A stretch of DNA of 64,000 nucleotides from Adenophora triphylla var. japonica (Eukaryota; Streptophyta; Magnoliopsida; Asterales; Campanulaceae). Shown here in pieces: positions 11,776-23,765 of the stretch. The notes below the pieces were generated by a model that did not search any database, was not told the DNA's origin, and worked only from the letters and a program-made list of their open reading frames with translations. The stretch covers positions 620,001 through 684,000 of the forward strand of contig JAFEMH010000079.1 in the NCBI GenBank assembly GCA_022495995.1, given 5' to 3'. Numbering within the stretch: position 1 is the stretch's first letter; every line of letters begins with the position of its first letter. A program made the position numbers and the translations under genes.

Positions 11776-13573
11776 GTATTGTACAAGGACCAAAAGGGGG
11801 CATCTGATGATATTAGTTCAGAACCGGAGGTTGTAGAGGTGGATATTCCAGACTCGGGTGGGAGCAGAACGGTTCATGATGACCATGGTCAGGGGGTCAC
11901 TGAAGATGAACCACATACTCCGGAACCGGATATTCCGCTGCGTAGATCCAGCAGGTTGCGTGGATCGCCTGACAGGTATACTCCTTCCAATTACTATTTG
12001 TTGTTGACAGATAGTGGGGAACCGGAATGTTATGCGGAGGCTGTTCGTAGTGCACTTTGTAATAAGTGGAAAGCTGCGATGGACGATGAGATGGACTCAT
12101 TGAAGGCCAACAAAACTTGGGAGTTGACTAGACTGCCTAAGGGGAAGAAGGCATTGCATAACAAGTGGATTTACAGGATTAAGGAGGAAGGAAACGGCAG
12201 TAAGCGTTACAAGGCAAGGTTGGTTGTAAAAGGGTTTCAGCAAAAGTATGGTATTGACTACACCGAGGTCTTCACTCCTGTTGTGAAGATGACCACTATC
12301 AGAATGGTTCTGGGGATAGTAGTGGCGTATAACTTGTTCTTTGGAACAGATGGATGTAAAGACGGCTTTTCTTCATGGGGATTTGGAGGAAGAAATTTAC
12401 ATGGTACAACCAGAGGGTTACTTGTCTAAGGGTAGCGAGGAACTGGTTTGCAGATTGACTAAGAGCTTGTATGGCCTTAAACAAGCTCCTAGGCAGTGGT
12501 ACAGAAAGTTCGATGGATTCATGCACGATATTGATTTTATCAGATGTGAGGCGGATCATTGTTGCTACTTCAATAACACGGACAATGGGTACATAATCTT
12601 GCTGTTATATGTGGATGACATGCTAATAGCGGACTCTAGCAGTAGAGAGGCAAACAGATTAAAGGCTCAGTTGTCAGAACGGTTCGAGATGAAGGATTTG
12701 GGGGAGGCCAGAAAAATCTTGGGCATGCGGATTGACCGGGATAGGGAGTCGGGTAAGTTGGTTCTTTCACAAGCAGAATACGTTGAGAAAGTCTTGGCAA
12801 GGTTTTGCATGGAAGAGGCGAAGCCAACAGGGACACCATTGGGTATACACTTCAAGCTATCCGAGAAGGACTCACCTATGGGCAAGGAAGAGCGTGACAA
12901 GATGGAGAGGACTCCATATGCTTCGGCAGTGTGGAGTCTAATGTATGCAATGGTGTGTACAAGGCCGGACATTGCACATGCGGTGGGAGTAGTCAGCCGG
13001 TTCATGGGCAATCCAGGAAAGCAACATTGGGAAGCGGTTAAATAGATCCTGCGTTACTTAAAGGGTACTGCTGGTAAGGCTCTATGTTTCTCAAGCAAGG
13101 AGGTCGTGTTAGCGGGTTATGTTGATGCGAATTTGGCATCAAGCGATCTAGACAAGAGGAGAAGTACTACGGGTTATGTTATCACATTGGGTGGTACGAC
13201 AATCTCCTGGGCTTCTAAATTGCAGAAGATTGTGGCTCAGTCGACTACAGAAGCAGAATATGTGGCAGTGACAGAGGCGAGTAAAGAGATGGTATGGTTG
13301 CAGAACTTCTTGGGTGAACTTGGGAAGACGCGAAGTGGTAATGCTCTCTACAGTGACAGTCAGAGCGCAATACATTTGGCTAGGAATCCGGCGTTTCATT
13401 CTAGGATGAAGCACATTGAACTGAGGTTTCACTACATCAGACATCTCTTGGAAAGGAAGATCTTAAGGCTGGAGAAGATATTGGGATCGGAGAACCCGGC
13501 TGACATGTTGACAAAGGTTGTAAACCTTGAGAAATTGAAGCTGTGCATAGCTTCAATTGGGCTTGGAGAATAG
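11776..13573 (+). pseudogene. Element C reverse transcriptase and RNase H
   Basis: RT with [58 protein letters not shown] and catalytic [10 protein letters not shown] near 12605. RNase H has GYVDANLAS, AQSTTEAEYVA and YSDSQSAIH. A 1-bp insertion in the T run near 12338 and an in-frame TAG at 13043-13045 (before ILRYLKG) break it. In DANLASS the usual aromatic after DA is missing. Confidence 0.93.
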
Positions 13574-13672
13574 GATAGGAGGAAGGCACTACCATGATCG
13601 AGGTGAGCACTAGGAGGACACCAAGGATGAGTTAAAGGACGGATACGGGGCTTATATGTGCGGTTGATCTCT

Positions 13673-14178
13673 AGGTGGGAGATTGTTGGGATAGAGGACC
13701 AACCGAGTTAGATTTCAGAGCAAAAAGGGAAGAAAATCATCGGAGCTACTGCCGTTCAGAGCGGCCGTGCAGGAGGCAAGGGCGGCCGCGCTGGAGGACA
13801 GAATGAGGGTGCAGAATTCTCTGGAGGTTAGAGCGACCGCGCAACTACCAAGGGCGGCCGCGCTCTTGACGGGAAGAGAAAATTCTGGGCTCGATTTTAG
13901 GCCAATTTTCGGGTTCCTTTTGTCCATCTAGGGTTTGGTTGTATCCTAGGGCATATATTTAAGCAAAGTTCCGCCCCTAAACACATTGTAACTTTATACA
14001 AACACATTATAGTGCAAGATCCTGGCTTGGTAGTGCCCCTAGACGTAGCCAAACATATTGGTGAACTGGGTTAACAATTTCTGTGTTCTTTCTGTGCTTT
14101 GATTTCTTGTGCTTTGTTTTGTGTGCTCTTATTGTTCTTGTGGGTTTGCTTGGGTAGTGGAGGGCCATATTCACAACA
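13673..14178 (+). repeat. Element C polypurine tract and 3' LTR
   Basis: AGGTGGGAGAT (13673-13683) abuts the 3' LTR at 13684. The LTR is the same length as its partner. Several of the 13 differences are CG to CA/TG changes in or near the GC-rich palindromes, as expected from methylated cytosine decay. Confidence 0.93.
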
Positions 14179-15444
14179 AATACGAAATCCATGCTTTATC
14201 AAAAGCGATCCGGACACCAAGTTCTTCCGGATATCGGGCACATAAAGCACGTTGTTGAGAGTCATCTCCTTCCCGGATGTCATCTTCAAAACCACTTTTC
14301 CTTCTCCTTTGATCTCGGAGGTGGCTGAATTCCCCATGAATAGCTTCTCGCCATCCTTAGCAACAAAAGTACTAAACATGTCTCTATTGGAGCACACATG
14401 TCTAGTAGCACCGGTGTCAATCCACCATTGATTTGGGTTTGAACCCACCAAATTCACCTCGAAAACCACAGTTGCGAGGTGCATTTCGGACACGTCTCTA
14501 GCTTCCACCATGTTTGCCTCACGAGCCTTCTTTGGCAACTTGCAAGCATGAGCCTTGTGGCCTTCACCGCCACAATTATAACAAGTTCCTAAGAACTTTT
14601 TCTTGGAAACACCACCTTTTGGTCCCAAATGGGAATGCTTGGAAGTTGTCACAACCTTCCCTTTTCCCTTCCCAAACTTTTTGCCTTTGGAGCTTTCACC
14701 ATGCTCCACCATATTGGCCTTAGCCACACTAGAAACAAACTTGCTTTTAGCAACTCTATTGTTCTCTTCAATACTCAATCGAAGGATAATTCCTTCCACA
14801 TCCATTTCCTTTCGCTTATGCTTAAGGTAGTTCTTGAAATCATTCCAAGATGGAGGCAATTTCTCAATGATTGCAGCCACTTGAAAGCTTTCACTTATCA
14901 CCATACCTTCAGCATGAATCTCGTGCAAAATAGTTTGAAACTCATCAACTTGAGATTTCACACTCTTGTTGTCCACCATCTTAAAATCAAGGAAACGGGC
15001 AACAATGAACTTCTTTGTTCCCGCATCCTCAATCTTATATTTGTGGTTCAATGACCCCCACAATTCCTTTGCAGATTTCTTCTCATTAAACACGCTATAG
15101 AGAGAATCTGAAAGCGAATTAAGGACATAATTTCTGCACAAGTACTCCCCATGCTTCCATGTTTCAACCGCAGCTAAGGTTGTAACATCGATTTCTCCTT
15201 CACTCACCTTTGGCATATCTTCTTTCAGACATCTTACCAAGTGCAAGGTATTGAGGTAGAAAAGCATCTTTTGTTGCCAATGCTTAAAGTCGTGACCAAC
15301 AAACTTCTCGGGTTTTTCCGCATGAGGGGTCGGGATATGGATTGTATGAGGATTAGTCACATTCGTAGAGCCACTTCCGTTTCCAGTTTGGGGATTAGTT
15401 TGGGGTTCAATTTCGGTCTCCACATTGTTGTTGTTCGTCGCCAT
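14179..15444 (-). pseudogene. Element A gag and protease (N-terminal polyprotein part)
   Basis: Minus-strand gag starting at the ATG 15444-15442 (MATNNNN); the open frame continues upstream only through a non-ATG codon. The gag fold shows [36 protein letters not shown] and [12 protein letters not shown] zinc knuckle [14 protein letters not shown] is near 14540-14582 and the protease site [12 protein letters not shown] near 14398-14434. The frame is intact up to the C insertion, after [13 protein letters not shown]. Confidence 0.94.
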
Positions 15445-15525
15445 CTGAAACACAACAACTAAGTTAGTATTTTCTGTTTTTCAAAACTGTAATCGACTCC
15501 CTCGATTAGGGGTATGTCTTAAGAT

Positions 15526-16488
15526 TGTTACAAGGGTGTACAATTACAGAAATTATAAATACAATATAATTAATAAAAATTGAAAATACAAAAAGGAGAA
15601 GATGCTGAATTTGCTGCACGAGCCCAATGAAACCACTGTCTCCTTAAGACATATTCGATCCCTCACCGAGTGTGCTTGAGTTTTCTTGGATTGCTTGTCT
15701 CCCAGGATAGAACGTGCGGACCGGGGGCACTTTGCACCTAAGTTTCCAGTGAGCTGAACCGTGCTTGGACTAGATCACCTCTTCTTCTATATGCAAGCTA
15801 GGAGGCCAAGGAAGAATCAACAAAATGCAACCAAGGAGGATGGAGGAAGATTGCAGGAGAAAAGTGTTTGTTTTCTGCTGTGGTTTTCTCTCTAGTGTTT
15901 GCCAAAAGATTTCCTAAGGTTTTCAAAAGTGTGTCAATTGTTGTTAACAAACAACAATTTAAACAAATCAAATAACCAAGATTAAAACTGAAATTTTGTT
16001 GTTAATTATGTAATAAACAAAATTATTACGAAATTAAACAACCATTAACTCGAAAATCTTAGCCATAATGATTTTCGTTTCAGTTTTTCACATTTAATAC
16101 TTGGCTGTTAAATGTCCGCCCAGGATCTGCTCGGCCGAGTCTTATAGCCTGCTCGGCCGAGCAAGGCTAAGCTCGGCCGAGCAAGGTATATGCCTCGGCC
16201 GAGCATGGCTTTTTCAGAAACTTTATTTTCTGCCATGCTGTGCTCGGCCGAGTCAACCACTCTGCTCGGCCGAGCACCTCAGAAAACTTCAAGACCATTT
16301 TTGATTTACGAAATCAAAATTTATTTGGCCAAATCCTTGGAGCATTTATATTTAATTCATCCAAAAACCATTTTGAATAATTAAATATTTTATTTTCCAA
16401 ACACACTAAACCACTTAAGTAATTTGACAAAATTACCCTTTAGAAATTAACCCATTAATTTCCTTCAAAACACACTATTTTTCCAACA
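15526..16488 (-). repeat. Element A 5' LTR
   Basis: 963 bp. It is longer than its partner mainly because it has one more palindrome unit: six CTCGGCCGAG copies between about 16128 and 16276, against five. The inner edge (15526) is followed on the minus strand by about 80 bases to the gag ATG. I see no TGGTATCAGAGC-type primer site there. Confidence 0.93.
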
Positions 16489-16493
16489 ATTGA

Positions 16494-17256
16494 TTCATTG
16501 AAACCTAAAATTTCAATTTATAGCTATCAAACAAAATTCTCAAATCAGTTCTCCCAACTCAGTTCTCTCTTCATTATCATGTTCGCCATTTCCGACATCA
16601 ATTATTGAATTAAGGCTTGAGAGGCTTCGGTATCCTCCTCAATCTCACAGTCACATCATATTATTTCACTAGAATATTATAAATCATGTCTTAATTCATT
16701 TTAGAACCTCGTATTTTATAATCAAAATAAAAAATTCTCTATGAATTTTGTTTCTTATTCTACATAAAAAAATTGCACCGCATTACAAATTTTTTTTTTG
16801 TCCATCTAAGCAAAATTTATACTCCACCATATAATATAATTATATATAATGTTTTATCCTTGTATAAAATTGTCTCCGTTCGTCTAAGCTCCACCACTGG
16901 AGCACATATTGCGGCAATTGGGGAATTCCAGTTTTGCATTTTGAAGTTGTTGCAGACCCGCAATGATGCACACCATCTGTTTGATAGTTTGCCCCAATGC
17001 ATAAGGATCGTCATGTATGCTCTTGTTTCCCCCACAGTTCCTCCCTCAGTTCCGGGAATTTCAATTTCAAATCAATGAAACTTTGACCATAATTTTATGA
17101 AAACATAATTATCACTATGCAATTGTAAATATCGTGATTGATATTATTTCTAATGGTGAATCAATAACGATTTTTAGAATTGTATAGGAATAATTAGGTT
17201 TGTAATATTATGATCAAAATCCGATTGAGTTGATCAGTGGGACGAACTTTTGGGAA
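16494..17256. other. Flanking DNA between elements A and B, possible PPR relic
   Basis: No clear gene. A plus-strand open stretch (about 16773-17078) contains NDAHHLFDSLPQ and YALVS. This weakly resembles the DA-LFD-MP core of a pentatricopeptide repeat, but it is too short to assign. Before A inserted, this DNA was continuous with 3.1-4.63 kb. Before B inserted it continued into 23325. Confidence 0.35.
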
Positions 17257-17261
17257 GGAGG

Positions 17262-18017
17262 TGTTGGGGAAATATAGGGTCTTGATCTTGATACTGAGGC
17301 CGGATATGTGATTGAATCGTGTATAATCCACTTTCCGAATAAAGTATTTCGACCCTTAATGCCTGGGTTACACAAAATCTTTATTGGGATAAGACAATCA
17401 CGCAATTTGTTTCTAGGCAAAGAGAACAAATCTAAAACTTGAGAATTGTTTTGCTTTCGTTATATTGTTGTATCGCTCTTATGTTTTTCATATATGTACA
17501 ACTGAGATCAATCTCTGTATATATACAGATGGAGATGTATTAGTTAAATGGTACAATCAAAAGACATGACTTTAGCCAAGCAATGTGTCTTTTCACTTTG
17601 AAAAGGCACCTGTTCAGGAACTGCTCAACCGAGTCAAGGGACTCGCTCGGCTGAGCACACATGTCTAGTGAAATTCTGCCAAGCTGCACGGCCGTGTCAT
17701 TTGAACTGCACGGCCGTGTTGTTCATACTGCTCGGCCGAGCAAGGCACATGCCTCGGCCGAGCAAGACTCTCCAGAGACTTGGCCAATCTGATATGCTCT
17801 GCTCGGCCGAGTCAAGGACTCTGCTCGGCCGAGCACATCAGCAAAATGTGCTACCCTTTAACTTTTACTTCTTTATCGAGGTTGACTTCGTTTTAGCTCA
17901 AACGAGTGTGTACTCCACACTTTCCCTTACTCGTATCCGAGTCTAATACGAATCATATTGATCTCTAGTAAATCATCATTACAATAAAATAAGTTGATGA
18001 TACTAAAATCACCAACA
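17262..18017 (-). repeat. Element B 3' LTR
   Basis: 756 bp. On the plus strand it starts TGTTGGGGAAAT and ends ATCACCAACA. A palindrome cluster at 17626-17840 holds CTCGGCCGAG and its variants plus two GCACGGCCGTG-type units. On the minus strand the cluster is followed about 100 bases later by TGTATATATACA at 17516-17527, a likely TATA region. Confidence 0.93.
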
Positions 18018-18549
18018 AATCCCCTCCATTTTAGTGTAATCGTTTGATTTACTAAACTTTATAAATAACGAAACAAACAAATGCGTAAATGAAAATGTCT
18101 TGCGATTGAATTTTCATCTTAGTATAATACACATTTCAAATACTCGAGAATCGGGGTGTCCTAACGATTGAACCCGTCAACTCATATGAATACTTGAAGA
18201 TACTATACACATAAGTTCAGTACAATTCTCTTTGTTTAATCTTGACACTTTTACAAGCCATGTGTCCATATCCATTAGTGAACATATAGGAAGCCAAGTC
18301 CTAGCTTCTTGAAGCGGCAAAACTTCATGTCCACATAGGTAGTTCCTTTAATCTTGCACCTGCATTTGCAATTTTTCAAAGGAACTATTAAGAAGATATT
18401 CTTCAACCTAACCTTTACTTGCAGGTCTGAACACATACCTTGGGAAAGATAATAACATGTGTTCCAATCTTCAACTGCGAGCTTTCCACATTGAATTCAA
18501 GCTTCTAACGTTGTATTAGAAGGGAATTGGGTATCTCACAATTAGAGGA
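18018..18549 (-). other. Element B polypurine tract and 3' untranslated region
   Basis: The purine tract GGAGGGGATT (plus 18018-18027, read on the minus strand) abuts the 3' LTR. No coding signal in the remaining 500 bp. Confidence 0.75.
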
Positions 18550-20052
18550 TTAAATGGACTTTAATCCCATTCCCATTGCAGAATTATTTACCAAGTCTCT
18601 AGCTAACCCCTTCGTCAAGTGGTCAGCCAAATTTTGTTGCGACCGAACAAACTCAACTGATATCACACCATTCATGATTAACTCCCGAATCATACTATGT
18701 CTGACACCTAAGTGTCTAGACTTGTCATTATACATTTGACTATAAGCCCTAGCCAACGTAGCTGCACTATCACAATAGATAGATATTGGTGATATCGATT
18801 TTGGCTATAATGGAATCTCATATATCAAGTTTCGAAGCCATTCTGCTTCTTTACCAGTAGCAGCTAATGCTACAAACTCAGATTCCATTGTAGAATGCGT
18901 AATACATGTCTGCTTTTTGGAAGCCCAAGAAATGGCACCTCCTCCAAGCAAGAACACCCAACCACTAGTAGAAGATGAATCTTCTTGGTTGATCCAACTA
19001 GCATCTGTGTAACCTTCTAATATAGAAGGATGTCCACTATAACATAAACCATAGTCCATAGTACCTTTTAAGTACTTGAACACCCTTGTTATAGCATGCC
19101 AATGCTGTCTACTAGGATTACTAGTGAACCTGCTCAATCTTCCAACTGCATAAGCAATATCAGGTCGAGTGCCCGTCATAGCATACATCAAACTGCCTAT
19201 GGCTTTTGAGTATTCGAGCTGTGACACAGGTTTACCGGTGTTTGACACAAGTTTCTCAGTAGGATCCATGGGAGTACTAACTTTAGAACAATTATCACAA
19301 TTAAACCTCTTGAGAATTTTCTCAATATAATGAGATTGTGAAATTGTAATTCCCTTGTTCATCCGTTTAATCTTTATACCAAGAATTATGTCGGCTTCTC
19401 CCATGTCCTTCATAGAAAACTTTGTTGACAAAAACTTCTTAGATTTATCAACTACATTTTGGTCTGTGCCAAAAATCAACATGTCATCCACATATAGGCA
19501 GATGATTACACCTTTACCGGATTCATCAAATCTGCTATATACACATTTGTTGGACTGATTTAATACAAAACCATTCGACAAAACAACCTCATCAAATTTT
19601 TGATGCCACTGTTTAGGTGCTTGCTTCAGCCCATACAATGATTTAATTAACTTACATACCTTATGCTCATTACCTGGCATAACAAATCCTTCTGGTTGTT
19701 TCATATACACTTCTTCTTCCAAATCACCATTTAAAAATGCTGTTTTGACGTCCATTTGATGGATCAATAGATTCTGAATAGCTGCCAAAGCTATCAGTAA
19801 TCTAATAGTAGTGATACGAGCAACCGGTGCATAGGCATCGAAGTAATTGATTCCTTCCTTTTGTCTAAAGCCTTGGATTACCAATCGAGCTTTAAACTTG
19901 TCAATTGTTCCATCGACTTTCATCTTCTTTTTGAAGATCCATTTGCACCCTAAAGGTTTACAGCCTGGTGGTAAATCAGACAAGACCCATGTATTATTTT
20001 CCATGATAGAACTAATCTCATCATCGATTGCTTCTTTCCAAAAACCAGCATC
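18550..20052 (-). pseudogene. Element B reverse transcriptase and RNase H
   Basis: RT with [60 protein letters not shown] and catalytic [10 protein letters not shown]. RNase H has [18 protein letters not shown] and YCDSAATLA, ending ADHLTKGLARD...MGMGLKSI. TAG at 18805-18807 replaces the W expected in EIPLWPK. This part is in frame with the upstream gag-PR-IN, from which it is separated only by TGA 20053-20055. Confidence 0.94.
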
Positions 20053-22527
20053 TCAAGATGTTATTGCTTCTTCATAGGTTCTTGGATCCTCCTCTATACT
20101 ATAACAGTAAGAGTATTGAGATTCAACTTGATCTCTTGATCCCGTAACTAAATATAGTTGAAAATCAGAACCATATGATTTAGCTTTCCTTTCTCTTTTA
20201 CTTCTACGAGGTTCGGGTATCTCACTTGGTACATCAATTGAATGATCATCCATTTGAGATTCAGCCGACATTGGTATAATATCCTTTGGTCTAGGTATTG
20301 AAAAGAAACGATTCTCATCAAAGATTGCATCTCTTGATTCTATAGTTGTGTTAATAGAAATGAAATCATTAGGTTCTATAACATAAAACCTATATGCCTT
20401 GGAATGCTCAGCATATCCAACAAAGATGCAATCAATACCTTTTTCTCCCAACTTTTTCCTTTTAGGGTTCGGAAGTCTAACCACGGCCCTACATCCCCAA
20501 ACTCTCAAAAATGTCAAGTTTGGTCGTTTCTTATACCAAAGCTCATATGGGGTAATCTTGTTCCTTTTATTAGGAACTCTATTCAATAAATTACAAGCCG
20601 TTAACATGGCTTCTCCCCAAAACCCGTCACTCAAGCCCGAGTAAGACAACATGGCGTTAACCATTTCTTCAAGAGTTCTATTCTTCCTTTCAGCCCCACC
20701 ATTTTGTTGTGGTACATAAGGAGCCGTAGTCTCATGAATTATCCCTACGGATTGGAAATATTTAGGATCATAATATTCACCACCTCTATCCGTACGCAAG
20801 GTTTTAATCAAGCCATTTAGTTGAAGTTCCACTTCTGTTTTATAAATTTTAAATTTATCTAGGGCTTCATCTTTTGCATGCAGCAAATAAATATAGCAAA
20901 ATCTAGAAGCATCATCTATAAAAGTGACAATATACTTTTTATTGCCTAAAGATGGAGTTGCATGAAAATCACATAAATCACTATGAATCAATTCAAGTTT
21001 TACAGAATTCCTTGTAACACTTTTAAAAGGTTTTCTAGTGATTTTTGTCAACATGCAAGTATTACACATTTCCGTATTATTATCAATAATAGGAATCAAA
21101 CCATCTTTGGACATTTCAAGCATTCTTTTATAGTGCACATGTCCTAACCGAGCATGCCATAATGAGGAATTGATAACAACAGAGGAAGTCATATAAACAG
21201 AACTAGAGTTAACAAGAATTTTATTTAAATTCAACATGAACATTCCATTATTGTAATAACCAAATCCTACAAATATACCCGACTTTGATAAGATATACTT
21301 ATCGGATTCATAAACTTGTTTATAACCACACTTGTTCAAGACAGGACCCGAAATTAAATTCTTACGAAGTTTAGGTACATATAAAACATTAAACAAAGAA
21401 ATAGTTTTTCCAGAACTGAATTCCAACACCACGCTTCCTCTTCCTTGAATAGGAGCGGAATGGTCATCACCCATGTAAAGGACAGATCCGTCTTCCATTG
21501 GTTCGTATGTCTTAAACCAACAACGATCCTTACAAACATGAGTTGTGGCACCGAAATCAATCCACCACGCAATAGCATCATCCTCCACATAAAATGCCTC
21601 AGAAATTAGTGAAACAGAATTTTTAATAAATTTGTTCCAACTGTGTATTAAAATTTGACCTTGGTTTTGAGAATGGTCCTTAGACCCCTTTCCCGAACCA
21701 CTTGTGCTTGCGCCATTCTTGTTGTTTCCAACACGACAATCCTTCTTAAAGTGACCAGTTTTGCCACACTTCCAACATGCCAATTTAGGCTTCTTGTTGG
21801 GAATAGAACCATTGTCTTTAAAACTAAGTTTCTTTCCTTTGTTTTTATTATTTCCACCCTCATCAATCATATTGACCGAGGGTCCAGCAACTTCTTTTCC
21901 TTTGCCTTTGTCATCCTCTTGCACCCTAAGAGATTCCTCTATGCGCAAGTGACTACCAAGTTGAACCAAAGACAGATCGTCTTTACCATGTTTCAAAGTG
22001 TGTTTGAAATCCTTCCAGGAGGGAGGCAACTTATCAATCACACTTGAAACCGATATTGACTCATCCATCTTCAACCCATGTTGTGTATATTGTCCAAGGA
22101 TTCTAAGGAGTTCATTGAATTGTTCCATGACAGGTCTTGAATCGACCATCTTGTAATTATTAAAATTACTCACAAGGAACTTCTTACTAGAAGCATCCTC
22201 TGCCATGTACTTGGATTCAAGAGAATCCCATAACTCTTTTGCAGATTCCTCATTTTGATAAATGTCAAATAGAGAATCAGACATACCGTTTAATATGTGT
22301 CCTCTGCAGATGTAGTCGTCGTTCTCCCACTTCGATCTACGTCTGATGGCTTCCAAGTTATCATCTTCCAGCAATTCTGGAATTGGAGTAGATAGAACAT
22401 ACACCACTTTTAACGTTGTTAAAAGGAAGTGCATCTTCTTCTGCCAACGCCTGAAGTCTTGTCCTTCAAATTTGTCTAGCTTTCCAAACTTTGTCGTCAT
22501 CTCCTTCAAAGTACTTCCACCAGCCAT
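20053..22527 (-). pseudogene. Element B gag, protease and integrase
   Basis: I take the ATG at 22527-22525 (MAGGSTLKEM) as the start; upstream in frame there is only a GTG codon. Gag has FEGQDFRRWQKKM, NDDYICRGHIL, KELWDSLESKY, DKLPPSWKDFK. The zinc knuckle is CWKCGKTGHFKKDC. The protease site reads WWIDFGATTHVC, that is DFGA where DSGA or DTGA is expected, so the protease is probably dead. Then LWHARLGH, CNTCMLTK and IN (HSDLCDF, RTDRGGEY, NGGAERKNR). It ends in TGA 20053-20055, probably from an arginine codon. Confidence 0.94.
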
Positions 22528-22554
22528 GAGTATCACCTAAATACTTTATTCGTT

Positions 22555-23319
22555 TGTAGGGGAAATATAGGGTCTTGATCTTGATACTGAGGCCGGATAT
22601 GTGATTGAATCGTGTATAATCCACTTTCCGAATAAAGTATTTCGACCCTTAATGCCTGGGTTACACAAAATCTTTATTGGGATAAGACAATCACGCAATT
22701 TGTTTCTAGGCAAAGAGAACAAATCTAAAACTTGAGAATTGTTTTGCTTTCGTTATATTGTTGTATCACTCTTATGTTTTTCATATATGTACAACTGAGA
22801 TCAATCTCTGTATATATACAGATGGAGAGGTATTAGTTAAAGGGTACAATCAAAAGACATGACTTTAGCCAAGCAATGTGTCTTTTCACTTTGAAAAGGC
22901 ACCTGTTCAGGAACTGCTCGACCGAGTCAAGGGACTCGCTCGGCCGAGCACACATGTCTAGTGAAATTCTGCCAAGCTGCACGACCGTGTCATTTGAACT
23001 GCACGGCCGTGTTGTTCATACTGCTCGGCCGAGCAAGGCACATGCCTCGGCCGAGCAAGACTCTCCAGAGACTTGGCCAATCTGATATGCTCTGCTCGGC
23101 CGAGTCAAGGACTCTGCTCGGCCGAGCACATCAGCAAAATGTGCTACCCTTTAACTTTTACTTCTTTATCGAGGTTGACTTCGTTTTAGCTCAAACGAGT
23201 GTGTACTCCACACTTTCCCTTACTCGTATCCGAGTCTAATACGAATCACATTGAGCTTTAGTAAATTATCATTACAATAAAATAAGTTGATGATACTAAA
23301 ATCACCAACAACAACAACA
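22555..23319 (-). repeat. Element B 5' LTR
   Basis: Matches 17262-18017 over 756 bp, then adds ACAACAACA before the target duplication. Its first bases on the plus strand are TGTAGG instead of TGTTGG. Only 27 bases separate it from the gag ATG on the minus strand, and no tRNA-Met primer site is visible there. Palindromes lie at about 22917-23125. Confidence 0.9.
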
Positions 23320-23451
23320 GGAGGGAGTAATATACTACTTAGAAATTCCTTGAAATAGTGATTGCCGAGCAGTTTAAATTAACTCTTCTTTACATAAATG
23401 TAAAATTGTGTTCATCATTACAGAAGAGTACTGAGATATGCATAGCAAGTA

Positions 23452-23678
23452 CTCCCTCTGTCGCTAAATGAATGTCCAGATTCAAAAAATTTTTGTCCCA
23501 ATATGAATGTCTTTTTTGTAAAAAACTTTGTCCCTAAACGCTTTTCTGGTATTTTTTTTTCCGATATCATTGGATAACAAGAATATTTATGGATCATTGT
23601 CATTAAAATATATAAAAATCACACATTTTCAGAGTCTGTTTAAATGAAATTTGGACATTAATTTAGGGTCAGAGGGAG
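23452..23678. mobile_element. MITE 1 (Stowaway-like) in each array unit
   Basis: About 227 bp with inverted ends CTCCCTCTGTCGCTAAATGA / TTAATTTAGGGTCAGAGGGAG and TA on both sides (23450-23451, 23679-23680). Copies are at 28023-28250, 32597-32821 and 37164-37391. No coding capacity. Confidence 0.85.
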
Positions 23679-23765
23679 TACAAAACTAGACTGGAATAAC
23701 ACTGAGGGATTGAAAAACTCAAGACAAACAAATAACTGAACAAGTACAAAAAAAAGTATGCTACT

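Larger units (their letters stand above)
9104..14178 (+). mobile_element. Copia element C, full length, nested in A
   Basis: A 5075-bp plus-strand Ty1/Copia element with two 495-bp LTRs (9104-9598, 13684-14178), a tRNA-Met type primer site and a 5-bp target duplication. The LTRs differ at 13 positions (2.6%), 12 of them transitions. Internal order is gag, PR, GAG-pre-IN, IN, RT, RNase H. The reading frame is broken by TGA at 10536, TAG at 11773, TAG at 13043 and frameshifts near 10585, 10800 and 12338. Confidence 0.96.
4634..16488 (-). mobile_element. Copia element A, full length with LTRs and TSD, host of nested element C
   Basis: This is a complete minus-strand Ty1/Copia retrotransposon. 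It is bounded by LTRs starting TGTTACAAG and ending TTCCAACA on the plus strand, and by a perfect 5-bp target duplication ATTGA (4629-4633 and 16489-16493). Reading on the minus strand the order is 5' LTR, gag, PR, [C insertion], GAG-pre-IN, IN, [MITE], RT, RNase H, PPT, 3' LTR. The two LTRs differ at about 17 positions in 942, plus a 1-bp and a 20-21-bp indel. The coding part has one frameshift, two nonsense codons, one MITE and one nested retrotransposon, so it is not autonomous. Confidence 0.95.
17262..23319 (-). mobile_element. Copia element B, full length with TSD
   Basis: A minus-strand Ty1/Copia element with two 756-bp LTRs (17262-18017 and 22555-23310) differing at about 12 positions (1.6%). 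The target duplication GGAGG is at 17257-17261 and 23320-23324. It fits only if the outer end of the right LTR has gained ACAACAACA (23311-23319). One polyprotein runs gag to RNase H with just two nonsense codons, making B the best preserved coding region in the window. Confidence 0.94.
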
